A DNA stretch of 64,000 nucleotides, taken from contig NZ_JAUSST010000002.1 in assembly GCF_030812415.1 (NCBI RefSeq), forward strand, positions 1,054,001 through 1,118,000. Reading direction: 5' to 3'. Position numbers and translations under genes: made by a program. Numbering within the stretch: the first letter of the stretch is position 1; every line of letters begins with the position of its first letter. The notes under the pieces are model-generated. The model ran no database searches, was not told the DNA's origin, and saw only the letters and a list, made by a program, of their open reading frames with translations. Of this stretch, positions 8,846-16,903 are shown one piece after another. This DNA comes from Paenibacillus harenae. Lineage in GTDB: Bacteria; Bacillota; Bacilli; Paenibacillales; Paenibacillaceae.

Positions 8846-9655
8846 ATGATGGAGCAGCAGGTGCTTCGAATAGCAAGAGAGGTTGCGATATCTTCAGCCT
8901 ATGAAGCAGGGCGGGTCATTCGTGACCGATTCGGCATGCTAAACCAGGCTCGCGAGAAGGATGAGCACGGCGACCTCGTGACGGAAGCGGATCATAAGGC
9001 GGAAGCCGTTATTTTACATAAAATTCAATCGGTATTCCCGGGGCATCGGATACAGTCGGAAGAAGCCGGCGAGATCGCAGCGGAAAGCGAATGGACGTGG
9101 CTGGTCGATCCGCTTGACGGGACGAATAATTACGCGGTCGGCTTGCCGTTGTTCGCGGTATCGATTACGCTCGTGCATCGGCAAAGTCCCGTATTGGCGG
9201 TTATCTACGAACCGATGACAGAACGGCTGTACGTAGCAGCAACGGGTGAAGGAGCGACATGCAACGGCAACGGGCTGGAGATTGGGGAACGAGGTCCGCT
9301 TGCGAAAGCTAGAGTCGGCTGGATTCAAGGTCATCTCGTGCAGCAAGATCGGAAGGCCGCTAGGCTTCGCCACCATATCGAAGCCAATTCGAAGAGATTG
9401 ATGCGTCTATGGGCGCCGACCTTGCAATGGACGATGCTGGCTAGAGGCGACCTCGATGGCATTATCGTATTCAACTCCGAAGGCGAAGATTTGTATTCCG
9501 GCTTGCTCGTCGTACAAGAAGCCGGCGGAATCGTGATGGACTTTGAAGGCCATCCTTTCACGGGGACGGGCGGTCAGCCTTATCTGATCGCTTGTCGAAG
9601 CGAGCATCGCGCTTATTTTCTAGACCTGGTACGCGAAGGATTGAATGAGCAATGA
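8846..9655 (+). CDS. Inositol monophosphatase family phosphatase
   Basis: A 269-residue Mg-dependent phosphatase of the inositol monophosphatase/CysQ/FBPase superfamily. The metal-binding motif D-P-L-D-G-T-N-N-Y starts at about residue 88, the upstream Glu is in S-E-E-A-G, and the second motif is E-D-L-Y-S-G-L-L-V-V-Q-E-A-G-G in the last third. The natural substrate could be inositol phosphate, 3'-phosphoadenosine phosphate or a sugar phosphate; the sequence alone does not decide. GGAGGTGCG precedes two tandem ATG codons (8846 and 8849). It overlaps the next gene by ATGA, so they are translated together. Confidence 0.88.
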   Translation: MMEQQVLRIAREVAISSAYEAGRVIRDRFGMLNQAREKDEHGDLVTEADHKAEAVILHKIQSVFPGHRIQSEEAGEIAAESEWTWLVDPLDGTNNYAVGLPLFAVSITLVHRQSPVLAVIYEPMTERLYVAATGEGATCNGNGLEIGERGPLAKARVGWIQGHLVQQDRKAARLRHHIEANSKRLMRLWAPTLQWTMLARGDLDGIIVFNSEGEDLYSGLLVVQEAGGIVMDFEGHPFTGTGGQPYLIACRSEHRAYFLDLVREGLNEQ

Positions 9656-10221
9656 AGAGAGTTCTTATTATCGGCTCAGCCGGAGCCGGCAAGTCGACCT
9701 TGTCCATGAAGCTTAGCCGTCTCATCGGTGTGCCGGTCATTCATTTGGACCGCTATTATTGGCAGCCGAATTGGGTAGCTACTCCTAACGAAGAGTGGGA
9801 TGAGGCCGTCAAGTCGTTCGCGGAACAAGAGGCATGGATTATGGACGGCAATTACTCCCGAACGCTGGATATGCGCATTGCGCGTGCGGATACCGTTATT
9901 TTTCTGGATGCTCCGCGAATATTATGTATGTATCGTATATTTAAGCGCAGAATGCAATATCAAGGGCGTACGAGACCCGATCTCAACGAGGAATGTCCGG
10001 AGAAGCTGGACTGGGCGTTCATCGTCTGGGTATGGAATTATAGAAAACGAAGCAGACCCGCGATACTCAGGAAGCTTGAGGCCATTGAAGGCGAGAAGAC
10101 CATTATCATTGCAAAGTCGAGAAAAGAGGTCGAGGCGCTGCTGGAGCAAATCCGCAAAGACCAGGCCGACACGGCTCCCGTAGTCAGCGGAACGGGCAGT
10201 GGAAGCGGAAGACATTCCTAA
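9652..10221 (+). CDS. P-loop kinase related to adenylate kinase / topology modulation protein
   Basis: A 189-residue nucleotide-binding protein with Walker A G-S-A-G-A-G-K-S-T at residues 8-16, then H-L-D-R-Y-Y-W-Q-P-N-W and W-I-M-D-G-N-Y-S-R-T, the hallmarks of the FlaR/adenylate-kinase-like 'topology modulation' family. The lid-like stretch R-R-M-Q-Y-Q-G-R-T-R-P-D lies in the middle. The family's physiological substrate is unknown. The C-terminal ~20 residues are Gly/Ser-rich and probably disordered. Start overlaps the stop of the phosphatase gene (ATGA). Confidence 0.82.
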   Translation: MKRVLIIGSAGAGKSTLSMKLSRLIGVPVIHLDRYYWQPNWVATPNEEWDEAVKSFAEQEAWIMDGNYSRTLDMRIARADTVIFLDAPRILCMYRIFKRRMQYQGRTRPDLNEECPEKLDWAFIVWVWNYRKRSRPAILRKLEAIEGEKTIIIAKSRKEVEALLEQIRKDQADTAPVVSGTGSGSGRHS

Positions 10222-10249
10222 CAAGCTATAAGGAGAATCAACAACCAAC

Positions 10250-10981
10250 ATGACAGCGGCACTTATAGGCAGCTTTATATCGGCCATGGCGACGGTACTC
10301 GGCGCAGTACCGCTGCTGTTCGTCAAGAGCTTGTCCGAGAGATGGAAGGACGTGCTCATTGCTTTTACCGCAGGTATAATGGTATCGGCATCAACATTCG
10401 GCTTACTGCCGCAGGCGCTGAACGAGTCCGGCATCATCCCGCTTACGGTCGGCTTGCTGATCGGAATCGTGGCGCTTGATTTGCTGGAGAAAAATATCCC
10501 GCACATCGATGTCGAGAACGAACGGGGCATCTCCTCGTTCGATTCCAAATCCTTGCTCGTCATCATCGCGCTGTTCATCCATAACATTCCCGAAGGCTTA
10601 AGCACGGGATTCAGCTATGCAAGTGAAAATGCGGGGCTTGGCCCGATGGTCGCAATCGCCATCGGCGCTCAGAACATGCCGGAGGGGCTTGTGCTTGCCG
10701 TTTTTCTGATCCATTCGAAGGTGAGCAAGCTGAAGCTAATGCTGCTTGTCACGTTAACCGGCTTGATGGAGGTTGTGTCCGCCATCGTCGGTTATTTTAC
10801 GGCAAGCTACATTCAAGAGCTAATCGGCTATGGGCTCGCCTTTGCATCCGGGGCAATGCTGTTCATCGTCTACAAGGAGCTCATTCCCGAGACACATGGA
10901 CACGGCTACGAACGATCGGCTACGTATTCGTTCATTATCGGCCTTCTGGTCATGATTTATATTAGCTATTTCTTCGGATAA
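10250..10981 (+). CDS. ZIP family divalent metal transporter
   Basis: A 243-residue integral membrane protein with about seven to eight hydrophobic helices. The paired metal-binding motifs of ZIP transporters are present: H-N-I-P-E-G-L-S in the fourth helix and Q-N-M-P-E-G-L-V in the fifth. The family moves Zn, Fe or Mn into the cytoplasm. The first binding motif is canonical; the second carries Gln-Asn where many members have His-Asn. The start is ATG at 10250 behind AAGGAGAATCAACAACC. No regulator-binding site was recognised nearby. Confidence 0.85.
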   Translation: MTAALIGSFISAMATVLGAVPLLFVKSLSERWKDVLIAFTAGIMVSASTFGLLPQALNESGIIPLTVGLLIGIVALDLLEKNIPHIDVENERGISSFDSKSLLVIIALFIHNIPEGLSTGFSYASENAGLGPMVAIAIGAQNMPEGLVLAVFLIHSKVSKLKLMLLVTLTGLMEVVSAIVGYFTASYIQELIGYGLAFASGAMLFIVYKELIPETHGHGYERSATYSFIIGLLVMIYISYFFG

Positions 10982-11019
10982 TAAAGGTTATGAGCAGCCC
11001 GAGCTTCAAAAAAAGTTTT

Positions 11020-11049
11020 TTGGCAACATGCACCTCTTTCGATTACAAT
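11020..11049 (+). promoter_or_regulatory. Likely sigma-A promoter for the nucleoside hydrolase gene
   Basis: TTGGCA and TACAAT are separated by 18 bases, 28 nt before the start codon, and a GGGAGG ribosome binding site follows. Confidence 0.5.
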
Positions 11050-11076
11050 GAACGTACATGAGGGAGGTTTTATGAC

Positions 11077-12042
11077 ATGAGTAATCCATTACGTATTCTA
11101 TTGGACGTAGATACAGGCGTCGATGACGCTGCTGCTATATTGTTCGCTTTATTGTCGCCGGACATTAAAGTAGAAGGCATTACGACGGGCTTCGGCAATA
11201 TCGACATGGAGCAGGCGACGGAAAATACGCTTCGCGTCATTCAACTCGCCAATTGCGGGTATCAAGTACCGGTTGCAGCCGGGGCGGCTAAGCCATTAAA
11301 GCGCGATTACAAAGGGGCTGTACCGCATATACACGGCCATAACGGCATCGGGGATGCGGACATTCCGAGATCGCCTCAGAAGTTGCTGGAGGAATCGGCA
11401 ACTGACTTCATTATCCGCATGGCATCCGAGAATCCGGGTGAGCTTACGCTCATTACAGTAGGGAGACTAACGAATCTGGCGCTTGCGCTGATGAAGGATC
11501 CGTCCGTAGCGGACAAGCTGAGGCGAGTGTTCGTTATGGGCGGGACGGTGTTCGCGCCAGGCAATGCGACGCCGGTCAGCGAAGCGAATCTGCATGGCGA
11601 TCCGGAAGCGGCCGCTGTCGTATTCGAATCGAACGTGCCGCTTACTGTTGTGGGTCTCGATGTCACGCAGAAGACAAGGCTTACGCGCTCTCACCTGGAT
11701 TACTTATCGCAATACGCCTCGGAAGAGAGACAGCCGGTCGTAGCTTTTTTGAAGGAGTCGATGGAAGTTTATTTCGATTTCTATCGGAAGTCCAACAACT
11801 TCTTGGGAGAATGTCCGATGCATGATCCGCTTGCGGTGCTTGTAGCGCTTAATCCGTCGCTCGTACAAGTGCAGTCGTTGCCAGCGGTCGTCGATTGCGG
11901 AAGCGGTTTAACGGCGGGAATGATCATGACGGATCGGCGCGTGAAGCCGAATGTCGGCCGAGCCGTCGAGTTTTGTATAGAAGTCGATTCGGAGAGAGCG
12001 ATACAGCAGCTGCTATCCGTATACTGTAGAGGGGAACGATAA
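11077..12042 (+). CDS. Nucleoside hydrolase (inosine/uridine-preferring family)
   Basis: A 321-residue enzyme that splits the N-glycosidic bond of nucleosides, releasing base and ribose. The calcium-binding D-V-D-T-G-V-D-D-A occupies residues 10-18, H-G-x-N-G-I-G is present at ~88-94, and the C-terminal catalytic region has P-M-H-D-P-L-A-V. The length is typical. Purine versus pyrimidine preference cannot be read off. It has its own promoter, and the next gene starts two bases after its stop, so the two form an operon. Confidence 0.9.
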   Translation: MSNPLRILLDVDTGVDDAAAILFALLSPDIKVEGITTGFGNIDMEQATENTLRVIQLANCGYQVPVAAGAAKPLKRDYKGAVPHIHGHNGIGDADIPRSPQKLLEESATDFIIRMASENPGELTLITVGRLTNLALALMKDPSVADKLRRVFVMGGTVFAPGNATPVSEANLHGDPEAAAVVFESNVPLTVVGLDVTQKTRLTRSHLDYLSQYASEERQPVVAFLKESMEVYFDFYRKSNNFLGECPMHDPLAVLVALNPSLVQVQSLPAVVDCGSGLTAGMIMTDRRVKPNVGRAVEFCIEVDSERAIQQLLSVYCRGER

Positions 12043-12044
12043 CG

Positions 12045-12557
12045 ATGGAGCAAAGATTTTCTCGAGAGTCGAAGTGTTTCAAAACAGCTCGCGTATTCCC
12101 GACTGACGTGAACAACCACAATACGTTGTTCGGCGGGAAGCTGATGGCTTACATCGACGACATCGCATCGATTGCGGCAACGAAGCATTGCAGGCGTTCC
12201 GTCGTGACGGCATCGACGGATTCCGTGGACTTCCTGCATCCGATCCGGCCTTCGGACTCGGTATGCCTCGAAGCGTTCGTGACTTGGACAGGCCGATCGT
12301 CGGTTGAAGTATTCGTCAAGGTGATCAAGGAAGATCTGCTCAGCGGCGACCGTATCGTCGCGGCTACGTCGTTCTTAACCTTCGTGGCGCTGAACGCCGA
12401 CAGAAAGCCGGTACCCGTACCGGGCGTCATGCCGGAGACGGAAGAAGAAACGAAGCTGTACGAGACGGCTCCGCAGCGTGCCGATATGCGGAAGATGCGC
12501 CGCGAGGAGAGCAAGAAGCTTGCCGGCTTCCTCACGGTGAAGCATCCATGGGATTAA
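12045..12557 (+). CDS. Acyl-CoA thioesterase, hotdog fold
   Basis: A 170-residue single hotdog domain of the YciA/BFIT-like acyl-CoA thioesterase group. The family core is visible: P-x-D-x-N-x-H-N-T-L-F-G-G-K-L-M near residue 30, followed by S-V-D-F-L-H-P-I and, later, the E-A-F-V-T-W-T-G-R-S-S strand. It would hydrolyse acyl-CoA to fatty acid and CoA in the cytoplasm, usually as a hexamer. The Lys/Arg/Glu-rich C-terminal tail (residues ~135-165) is longer than the core domain. It is downstream of the nucleoside hydrolase in a likely two-gene operon. Confidence 0.88.
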   Translation: MEQRFSRESKCFKTARVFPTDVNNHNTLFGGKLMAYIDDIASIAATKHCRRSVVTASTDSVDFLHPIRPSDSVCLEAFVTWTGRSSVEVFVKVIKEDLLSGDRIVAATSFLTFVALNADRKPVPVPGVMPETEEETKLYETAPQRADMRKMRREESKKLAGFLTVKHPWD

Positions 12558-12656
12558 GCCGATCCTATGGCTGGCGATTAATTATGAGCCATATCGGGTA
12601 TTCTAGGCTGGATCGCATACTGAAACATGCGAATCGAGAATAAGGAGGCCTGCGCG

Positions 12657-12803
12657 ATGGCTCGGAACAAAAACCGCTCATTCCAGGGCGAGCAGCAAGC
12701 ATTAGCGGCTAAGTCGAAGCAAGCGGAGAATAACGTAGCCGCCTCGACGGAAGAGAACCGCAATCAAAAAGGGCATGTGCCTAACAGTCCATCTACGGGG
12801 TAG
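12657..12803 (+). CDS. Small hydrophilic protein (48 aa), possibly spore-associated
   Basis: An ATG eight bases after AAGGAGG opens a 48-codon ORF. The product is rich in Gln, Asn, Ala, Ser and charged residues with no Cys or Trp, starting M-A-R-N-K-N-R-S-F-Q-G-E-Q-Q. That composition is like small acid-soluble spore proteins of the minor types, but I do not recognise a specific Ssp family motif. It is followed about 40 nt later by a strong terminator, which supports a real short transcription unit. Confidence 0.6.
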   Translation: MARNKNRSFQGEQQALAAKSKQAENNVAASTEENRNQKGHVPNSPSTG

Positions 12804-12844
12804 CGTGACGAAAGAAGTGTAGGGAGTATTTCTCTTGTTTTTTT

Positions 12845-12898
12845 CGAAAAAAAGCATGTCTATGTCGAGCGAATTCGGCGTAAGCATGCTTTTTTTCG
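12845..12898 (+). terminator. Rho-independent terminator
   Basis: CGAAAAAAAGCATG and its perfect complement CATGCTTTTTTTCG enclose a loop of about 25 bases. It follows the 48-codon ORF. Confidence 0.75.
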
Positions 12899-13040
12899 TT
12901 GCGTGCGCATATGGTTCAATCATCGGGACTTTGCCGGCGGCAAAAACTCGTTTTTTGTTACTCTTCTGTAACGACATTTTAGTAAATGAGCTATATAATT
13001 AACCCTATAAACAAAAAGCATCCAGAAAGGGCTGTGCACC

Positions 13041-13145
13041 ATGTACGACAACCGCCGAAGCAGAAGCAAGCATGTATCAACAGAACAAAGAAAGAGAAGG
13101 CAATGTGACGTTCCTTTAAAGAAAGGAAAACACGATAATGCCTAA
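13041..13145 (+). CDS. Short basic ORF (34 aa) overlapping the start of the acyltransferase gene
   Basis: ATG at 13041 follows AGAAAGGGCTGTGCACC. The 34 residues are strongly basic (M-Y-D-N-R-R-S-R-S-K-H) and end at a TAA (13143-13145) that overlaps the first codons of the acyltransferase gene (ATG 13138). The overlap suggests translational coupling or a leader peptide. I do not recognise the peptide. Confidence 0.35.
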   Translation: MYDNRRSRSKHVSTEQRKRRQCDVPLKKGKHDNA

Positions 13146-15123
13146 ACCGATTGGAAACAGCTCCCGTTATATGCCCGGTCTGGATGGACTCCGAGCGATC
13201 GCCGTACTTGCGGTTATCGCGTACCATGTAAGCTTTGATTGGACGCCTGGCGGTTTGTTGGGAGTAACGATGTTCTTCGTTTTATCCGGTTATCTTATAA
13301 CCGATCTCTTGCTTGCGCAGTGGTCCGAGCATAAACGGATCGATTTTAAAACTTTCTGGTTGCGAAGAGCCCGCAGACTGCTGCCGGCTATGTTTATTAT
13401 GCTGGGCCTAGTGTCGCTATGGTTATTTTTAACCGATACAGGCAGACTTTACTCCATAGGAGGAGATATCGGCTCTGCTCTGCTCTATATAAGCAATTGG
13501 TGGCTGATTTTTCACGATGTTTCTTACTTCGAATCGTTCGGACCGCCTTCGCCGCTCGGACACTTTTGGTCATTGGCGGTTGAAGAGCAATTTTATCTCA
13601 TATGGCCTATTGCGCTGCTCGGCGCACTTCAAATTGCGCGTATGCGCGGACAGCTATTAACATGGACGATAGCGGCGGCAGCCATTTCCGCTTGTCTAAT
13701 GACGCTGCTCTACACGCCCGGAGAAGATCCAAGCCGCGTATATTACGGTACGGATACGAGGGCGTTCGCGCTGCTGATCGGCGCATCGCTTGCCATTGTA
13801 TGGCCCAGCCGCAAGCTGGCATCGAACATATCGCTGAAATCGCGCTTCGCGCTTAATTTACTTGGTTTGATCGGTCTTATCGTAATGATCGCGATGATCG
13901 TATTGACGAAGGAATATGATTCCTTCTTGTACCAAGGGGGCATGGTCGTTGCTTCGCTGGCGACTGCCGCTATCGTAGCAGCAATCGTTCATCCTGCCGT
14001 GAAGCTTGGATATGTAATAGGCTTTAAACCGTTGCGGTGGTTAGGCGTCCGTTCTTATGGCATATATCTGTACCATTATCCAATCATCGTGCTATCTACG
14101 CCGCAGGCGGATTTCGGTGAATTTCACGCGGTAAGGGCGCTGTTGCAGGTTGCGGCTACGCTTGCGATCGCGGAATGGTCATGGCGCTATATCGAAGAGC
14201 CGATCCGCAGAGGAGCGCTCGCGAGATTATTCGCAGAGTTCAGAAGCTCGACGAGGCTGCTAAGCTTTAACTTCCGCAAGATGATGATGCTGTTGCCGAC
14301 CGCATTGTTGGTAACCGTTTCGGTGTCCTATGCCAGCCACGCGGAACTGCTGCACGAGGCCGCGTATCCTGCCGGCTCGACGCCGGAGCCTCCGTATACC
14401 GAAGTAGGGAATACGCCTGCTCCAAGCCTGAATCCGGGCGGTTCAGGCGACACGGAGCATGCCGGCTACAAGCCTGAGTCAACAAGCAAGCCGCCTGTAT
14501 CGAAGCCTACGGAGAAGCCGGCGCCGACACCGAAACCAACGAATGCGACCGAGCCGGAGGCAACGCAAACACCGCCTAATCCGGCGACGGAAGTTCCGCC
14601 GTTAACGCAGCCGACGGAGACGCCGGATAACGGCTCTCAGCCGGAGGAGCCGGTCGTGAAAGATGCCATTACGATAATTGGCGATTCCGTCATTTTGAAT
14701 GCTGCCCCGTACTTGGTTGAGCAATTCCCTAACCTGACCGTCGATGGCAAGGTCGGTCGTCAAATGTCGGATGCTTCCGAGGTGATCGACGCCTTCATCC
14801 AAAGCGGCAAGCTGGGCGATATTGTTGTCATCGAGCTGGGCACCAACGGATCGTTTAAGTCGAAGCTGTTGTATGCCTTGTTTGATTCGATTGGCTCGGA
14901 GCGCCGCATTCTGCTCGTCAATTCGCGCGTTCCCCGCGAGTGGCAGGATGACGTGAATAAGACGCTGGCTGAAGCCGCGGAAAAGTACGACAACGTATCG
15001 CTTGTCGATTGGTATTCGGCAAGCAAAGGCAAAGACGATTTGTTCAATAAAGACGGCGTTCACTTAGGCAAGGAAGGCTCGGTCTACTACGCCAATATGA
15101 TCGCTAAAGCGATTAATGGATAG
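13138..15123 (+). CDS. Membrane O-acyltransferase with SGNH domain (OatA-like)
   Basis: A 661-residue two-part protein. Residues 1-~385 are an acyltransferase-3 domain with about ten to eleven helices; it opens with Y-M-P-G-L-D-G-L-R-A-I-A-V and has F-F-V-L-S-G-Y-L-I-T. A Pro/Thr-rich linker (~400-505) leads to an extracellular SGNH hydrolase domain with I-I-G-D-S-V (Ser517) and the D-G-V-H pair (Asp639, His642). This is the build of OatA-type peptidoglycan O-acetyltransferases, where the membrane half moves acetyl groups outward and the SGNH half transfers them. Other polysaccharides could be the acceptor. Start behind AAAGGAAAACACGATA. Confidence 0.85.
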   Translation: MPKPIGNSSRYMPGLDGLRAIAVLAVIAYHVSFDWTPGGLLGVTMFFVLSGYLITDLLLAQWSEHKRIDFKTFWLRRARRLLPAMFIMLGLVSLWLFLTDTGRLYSIGGDIGSALLYISNWWLIFHDVSYFESFGPPSPLGHFWSLAVEEQFYLIWPIALLGALQIARMRGQLLTWTIAAAAISACLMTLLYTPGEDPSRVYYGTDTRAFALLIGASLAIVWPSRKLASNISLKSRFALNLLGLIGLIVMIAMIVLTKEYDSFLYQGGMVVASLATAAIVAAIVHPAVKLGYVIGFKPLRWLGVRSYGIYLYHYPIIVLSTPQADFGEFHAVRALLQVAATLAIAEWSWRYIEEPIRRGALARLFAEFRSSTRLLSFNFRKMMMLLPTALLVTVSVSYASHAELLHEAAYPAGSTPEPPYTEVGNTPAPSLNPGGSGDTEHAGYKPESTSKPPVSKPTEKPAPTPKPTNATEPEATQTPPNPATEVPPLTQPTETPDNGSQPEEPVVKDAITIIGDSVILNAAPYLVEQFPNLTVDGKVGRQMSDASEVIDAFIQSGKLGDIVVIELGTNGSFKSKLLYALFDSIGSERRILLVNSRVPREWQDDVNKTLAEAAEKYDNVSLVDWYSASKGKDDLFNKDGVHLGKEGSVYYANMIAKAING

Positions 15124-15164
15124 CTAAACGAGTATAGAGCAACGGAAAGTGGCTATTCTGCAAA

Positions 15165-15262
15165 TGAACTGCACCCCGTCAAGTAGACAGCTCAAAAAAT
15201 AAAAACAGTTAGGCGGCCTTGGTCCTGAATTCCATCGGACTGAGGCCTTTTCGTTTTGCCTG
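15165..15262 (-). mobile_element. Right-end remnant of an IS3-family insertion sequence
   Basis: On the minus strand, 15262-15209 encodes the last 17 residues of an IS3 OrfB transposase (K-R-K-G-L-S-P-M-E-F-R-T-K-A-A then stop), a well-known C-terminus of this family. Just outside it, from 15165, lies TGAACTGCACCCCGTCAAGT, the kind of terminal repeat that borders IS150-group elements. Similarity ends abruptly at 15262, so the rest of the element has been deleted. It separates the acyltransferase gene from the C1q-like gene pair. Confidence 0.75.
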
Positions 15263-15452
15263 CAATTAATGTTAGATTTTCACCTGCGGACGATGGAGGA
15301 CAAGCGCCTTTTCCTATTTTCCGACGCAAATGCCCAATCTACTAAAGCGGAATTTTCATAGAATAAACCATTGCTAGAGTTGGATGATTTGCTAGGATCA
15401 TAACGAGCATTCACGCACTGGAAATCAATTGACAATCAAGGGGGGATAAGCA
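15263..15452. other. Stretch without a recognised gene
   Basis: Between the IS3 remnant and the short ORF at 15453 I see no reading frame with a ribosome binding site and no clear hairpin. Its last ~20 bases resemble the bases just before the second C1q-like gene (around 16187-16207), so the edge of a tandem duplication lies here. Confidence 0.4.
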
Positions 15453-15560
15453 GTGAAACGGCATATACTCGGTGGCCGCATCCGTCGGCTTCGTCACGGC
15501 AAGTCCGTTAACGACAACTTAGAAACGAGGGGGATTATCGATGATCAAAAAGATGGTTAA
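15453..15560 (+). CDS. Short basic ORF (35 aa) overlapping the first C1q-like gene
   Basis: GTG at 15453 has an excellent AAGGGGGG ribosome binding site seven bases before it. The peptide begins K-R-H-I-L-G-G-R-I-R-R-L-R-H and overlaps the next gene's start (15541) by 20 nt. The same leader sequence (AATC/GATC-AAGGGG-ATAAGCA) immediately precedes the ATG of the second C1q-like gene, so this ORF may be a product of an insertion of ~75 bp between the old ribosome binding site and the present start. Confidence 0.35.
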   Translation: MKRHILGGRIRRLRHGKSVNDNLETRGIIDDQKDG

Positions 15561-16134
15561 TAAAAGAGTTGTGAAGAAGCGCTCCGTCACATTCACGAAA
15601 TCGAAATCGATCAGCACCGGCATCGCGACCAAATGCAAGCCCAAAAAATGGCCGGCGCCGAAAAAATCGTTCAAATGCAGAGGCCGTAAACGCGTCATCC
15701 GGAAAACCGAGCTCAGCAGGGCGTCCGCGTTTCGCGCGCTCGCTAGTACGCCTCAGTCCGCAACGCCCGGCCAGGACATACAGGTACGCTATCAAAACGA
15801 AGTGCTGGACGTGAACAATGAGTACAATCCGCTCACGTCGACGTTCCGTCCGCAAAGAAGCGGCGTATACTCGCTCGTTGCTACTGTCGCTTTTTTTAGC
15901 GAAACGCCCCCCCCGCTGAACGTATTCCTAACCATTCGAGTGAACGGCATCGATCAGATTTCCGATTTCGAGGTTTTCAGCTCGCTTGCGGGGCTGATCG
16001 ACGCGTCCGGCATAATCCCGTTAAACGCGGGCGATACGGTGCGGGTATTCGTTTCATTTAGCGGGGAAGGCGAAGGAAACATCGTCATAGCCCAACGAAC
16101 GTTTACCCGCTTCGAGGGAGCCAGAATCCGTTAA
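15541..16134 (+). CDS. C1q/TNF-like jelly-roll protein with Lys/Arg-rich N-terminus, copy 1
   Basis: A 197-residue protein in two parts. The first 60 residues hold 23 Lys/Arg and two Cys (V-K-K-R-S-V-T-F, K-C-K-P-K-K-W). Residues ~62-197 read as a C1q/TNF-like domain: S-A-F-R-A, V-N-N-E-Y-N-P-L-T-S-T-F, S-G-V-Y-S-L-V-A, I-R-V-N-G, and L-N-A-G-D-T-V-R-V-F. The same fold forms the trimeric C-terminal head of exosporium proteins such as BclA; the collagen-like part of BclA is absent and replaced by the basic segment. A spore-surface role is an inference. There is no signal peptide, as expected for spore coat or exosporium proteins. RBS GAGGGGG. Confidence 0.7.
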   Translation: MIKKMVNKRVVKKRSVTFTKSKSISTGIATKCKPKKWPAPKKSFKCRGRKRVIRKTELSRASAFRALASTPQSATPGQDIQVRYQNEVLDVNNEYNPLTSTFRPQRSGVYSLVATVAFFSETPPPLNVFLTIRVNGIDQISDFEVFSSLAGLIDASGIIPLNAGDTVRVFVSFSGEGEGNIVIAQRTFTRFEGARIR

Positions 16135-16207
16135 TGCCGGTTAATGAGCAAGAACAGTCTTTTTCATGTTGGCGTTAAAGTAAAATTGACGATCGAGGGG
16201 ATAAGCA

Positions 16208-16807
16208 ATGACCAAACTGATTGTAAGAAAAAGTATCGTGAAGAAGCGGTCTGTCACCTTCAAAAAGACGAAAACGATCAGCGCCAGCATCGTAACAAAA
16301 TTTACATCCAAAAAAAAGTGCGCGCCGAAACGGGCGGTCAAATGCATATCGTGCAAACGCTTCGTACGGAAAAACGCCGTCAAAGGGGCCTCCGCATTCC
16401 GGGCAATCGCAAACCAAGGTCAAACCGTGCCTCACGGAATGATCGTCCAGGTGCTCTTTCAAAATGAAGATTTTGATGTCAATAATGAATATAATCCGCT
16501 CACCTCAACGTTCCGTCCGAGGAAAAGCGGCATTTACTCGTTAATGGCAGCAGTCACTTTCGCTCTCATGAATGCAACTCCTCCGGTCAATGCCGAACTA
16601 ATTATTAGAGTGAATGGAATGAGTCAAATTTCGGATTTCGAAGTTTTCAGCACCACAGCGGGAGTCATCGACGCGTCCGGCATTCTACGGTTAAACGCGG
16701 GAGATAACGTGCAAGTATTCATTGTATTTAGTGGTTTCGTCCCTGAAGGCAGCGTCGTCATATTCTCGGGAATCGGTACCCGCTTTGAAGGAGCCAGAAT
16801 CCGATAA
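16208..16807 (+). CDS. C1q/TNF-like jelly-roll protein with Lys/Arg-rich N-terminus, copy 2
   Basis: A 199-residue paralog of the preceding gene, clearly from a tandem duplication. The basic N-terminus (I-V-K-K-R-S-V-T-F-K-K-T-K-T-I-S) is followed by the same domain: S-A-F-R-A-I, V-N-N-E-Y-N-P-L-T-S-T-F-R-P, I-R-V-N-G-M, I-D-A-S-G-I-L-R-L-N-A-G-D, ending T-R-F-E-G-A-R-I-R exactly like copy 1. Two C-x-x-C cysteines (C-I-S-C) lie in the basic part. The upstream GATCGAGGGGATAAGCA gives the ribosome binding site. A terminator-like hairpin follows. Confidence 0.7.
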   Translation: MTKLIVRKSIVKKRSVTFKKTKTISASIVTKFTSKKKCAPKRAVKCISCKRFVRKNAVKGASAFRAIANQGQTVPHGMIVQVLFQNEDFDVNNEYNPLTSTFRPRKSGIYSLMAAVTFALMNATPPVNAELIIRVNGMSQISDFEVFSTTAGVIDASGILRLNAGDNVQVFIVFSGFVPEGSVVIFSGIGTRFEGARIR

Positions 16808-16841
16808 ATCCCGTTGCCGCGCGATAGGCAAACATAACATC

Positions 16842-16890
16842 AAGGGGCTGCCCCAAAAAGTCGAAACTGACTTTGCGGGGTAGCCTCTTC
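16842..16890. terminator. Terminator hairpin between convergent genes
   Basis: AGGGGCTGCCCC and AAAAAGTC pair with GACTTT and GGGGTAGCC around a GAAAC loop. It ends the C1q-like pair and the convergent hydrolase gene. The GGGCTG-CCC stem resembles hairpins at 36470, 55976 and 60084. Confidence 0.65.
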
Positions 16891-16903
16891 TTGCTCCTCC
16901 GTC

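Noticed and set aside
12957-12972. GTTAC-N6-GTAAC palindrome as an operator of the acyltransferase gene
   Set aside because: The arms are only five bases long and no regulator lies nearby; too weak to list as a site.
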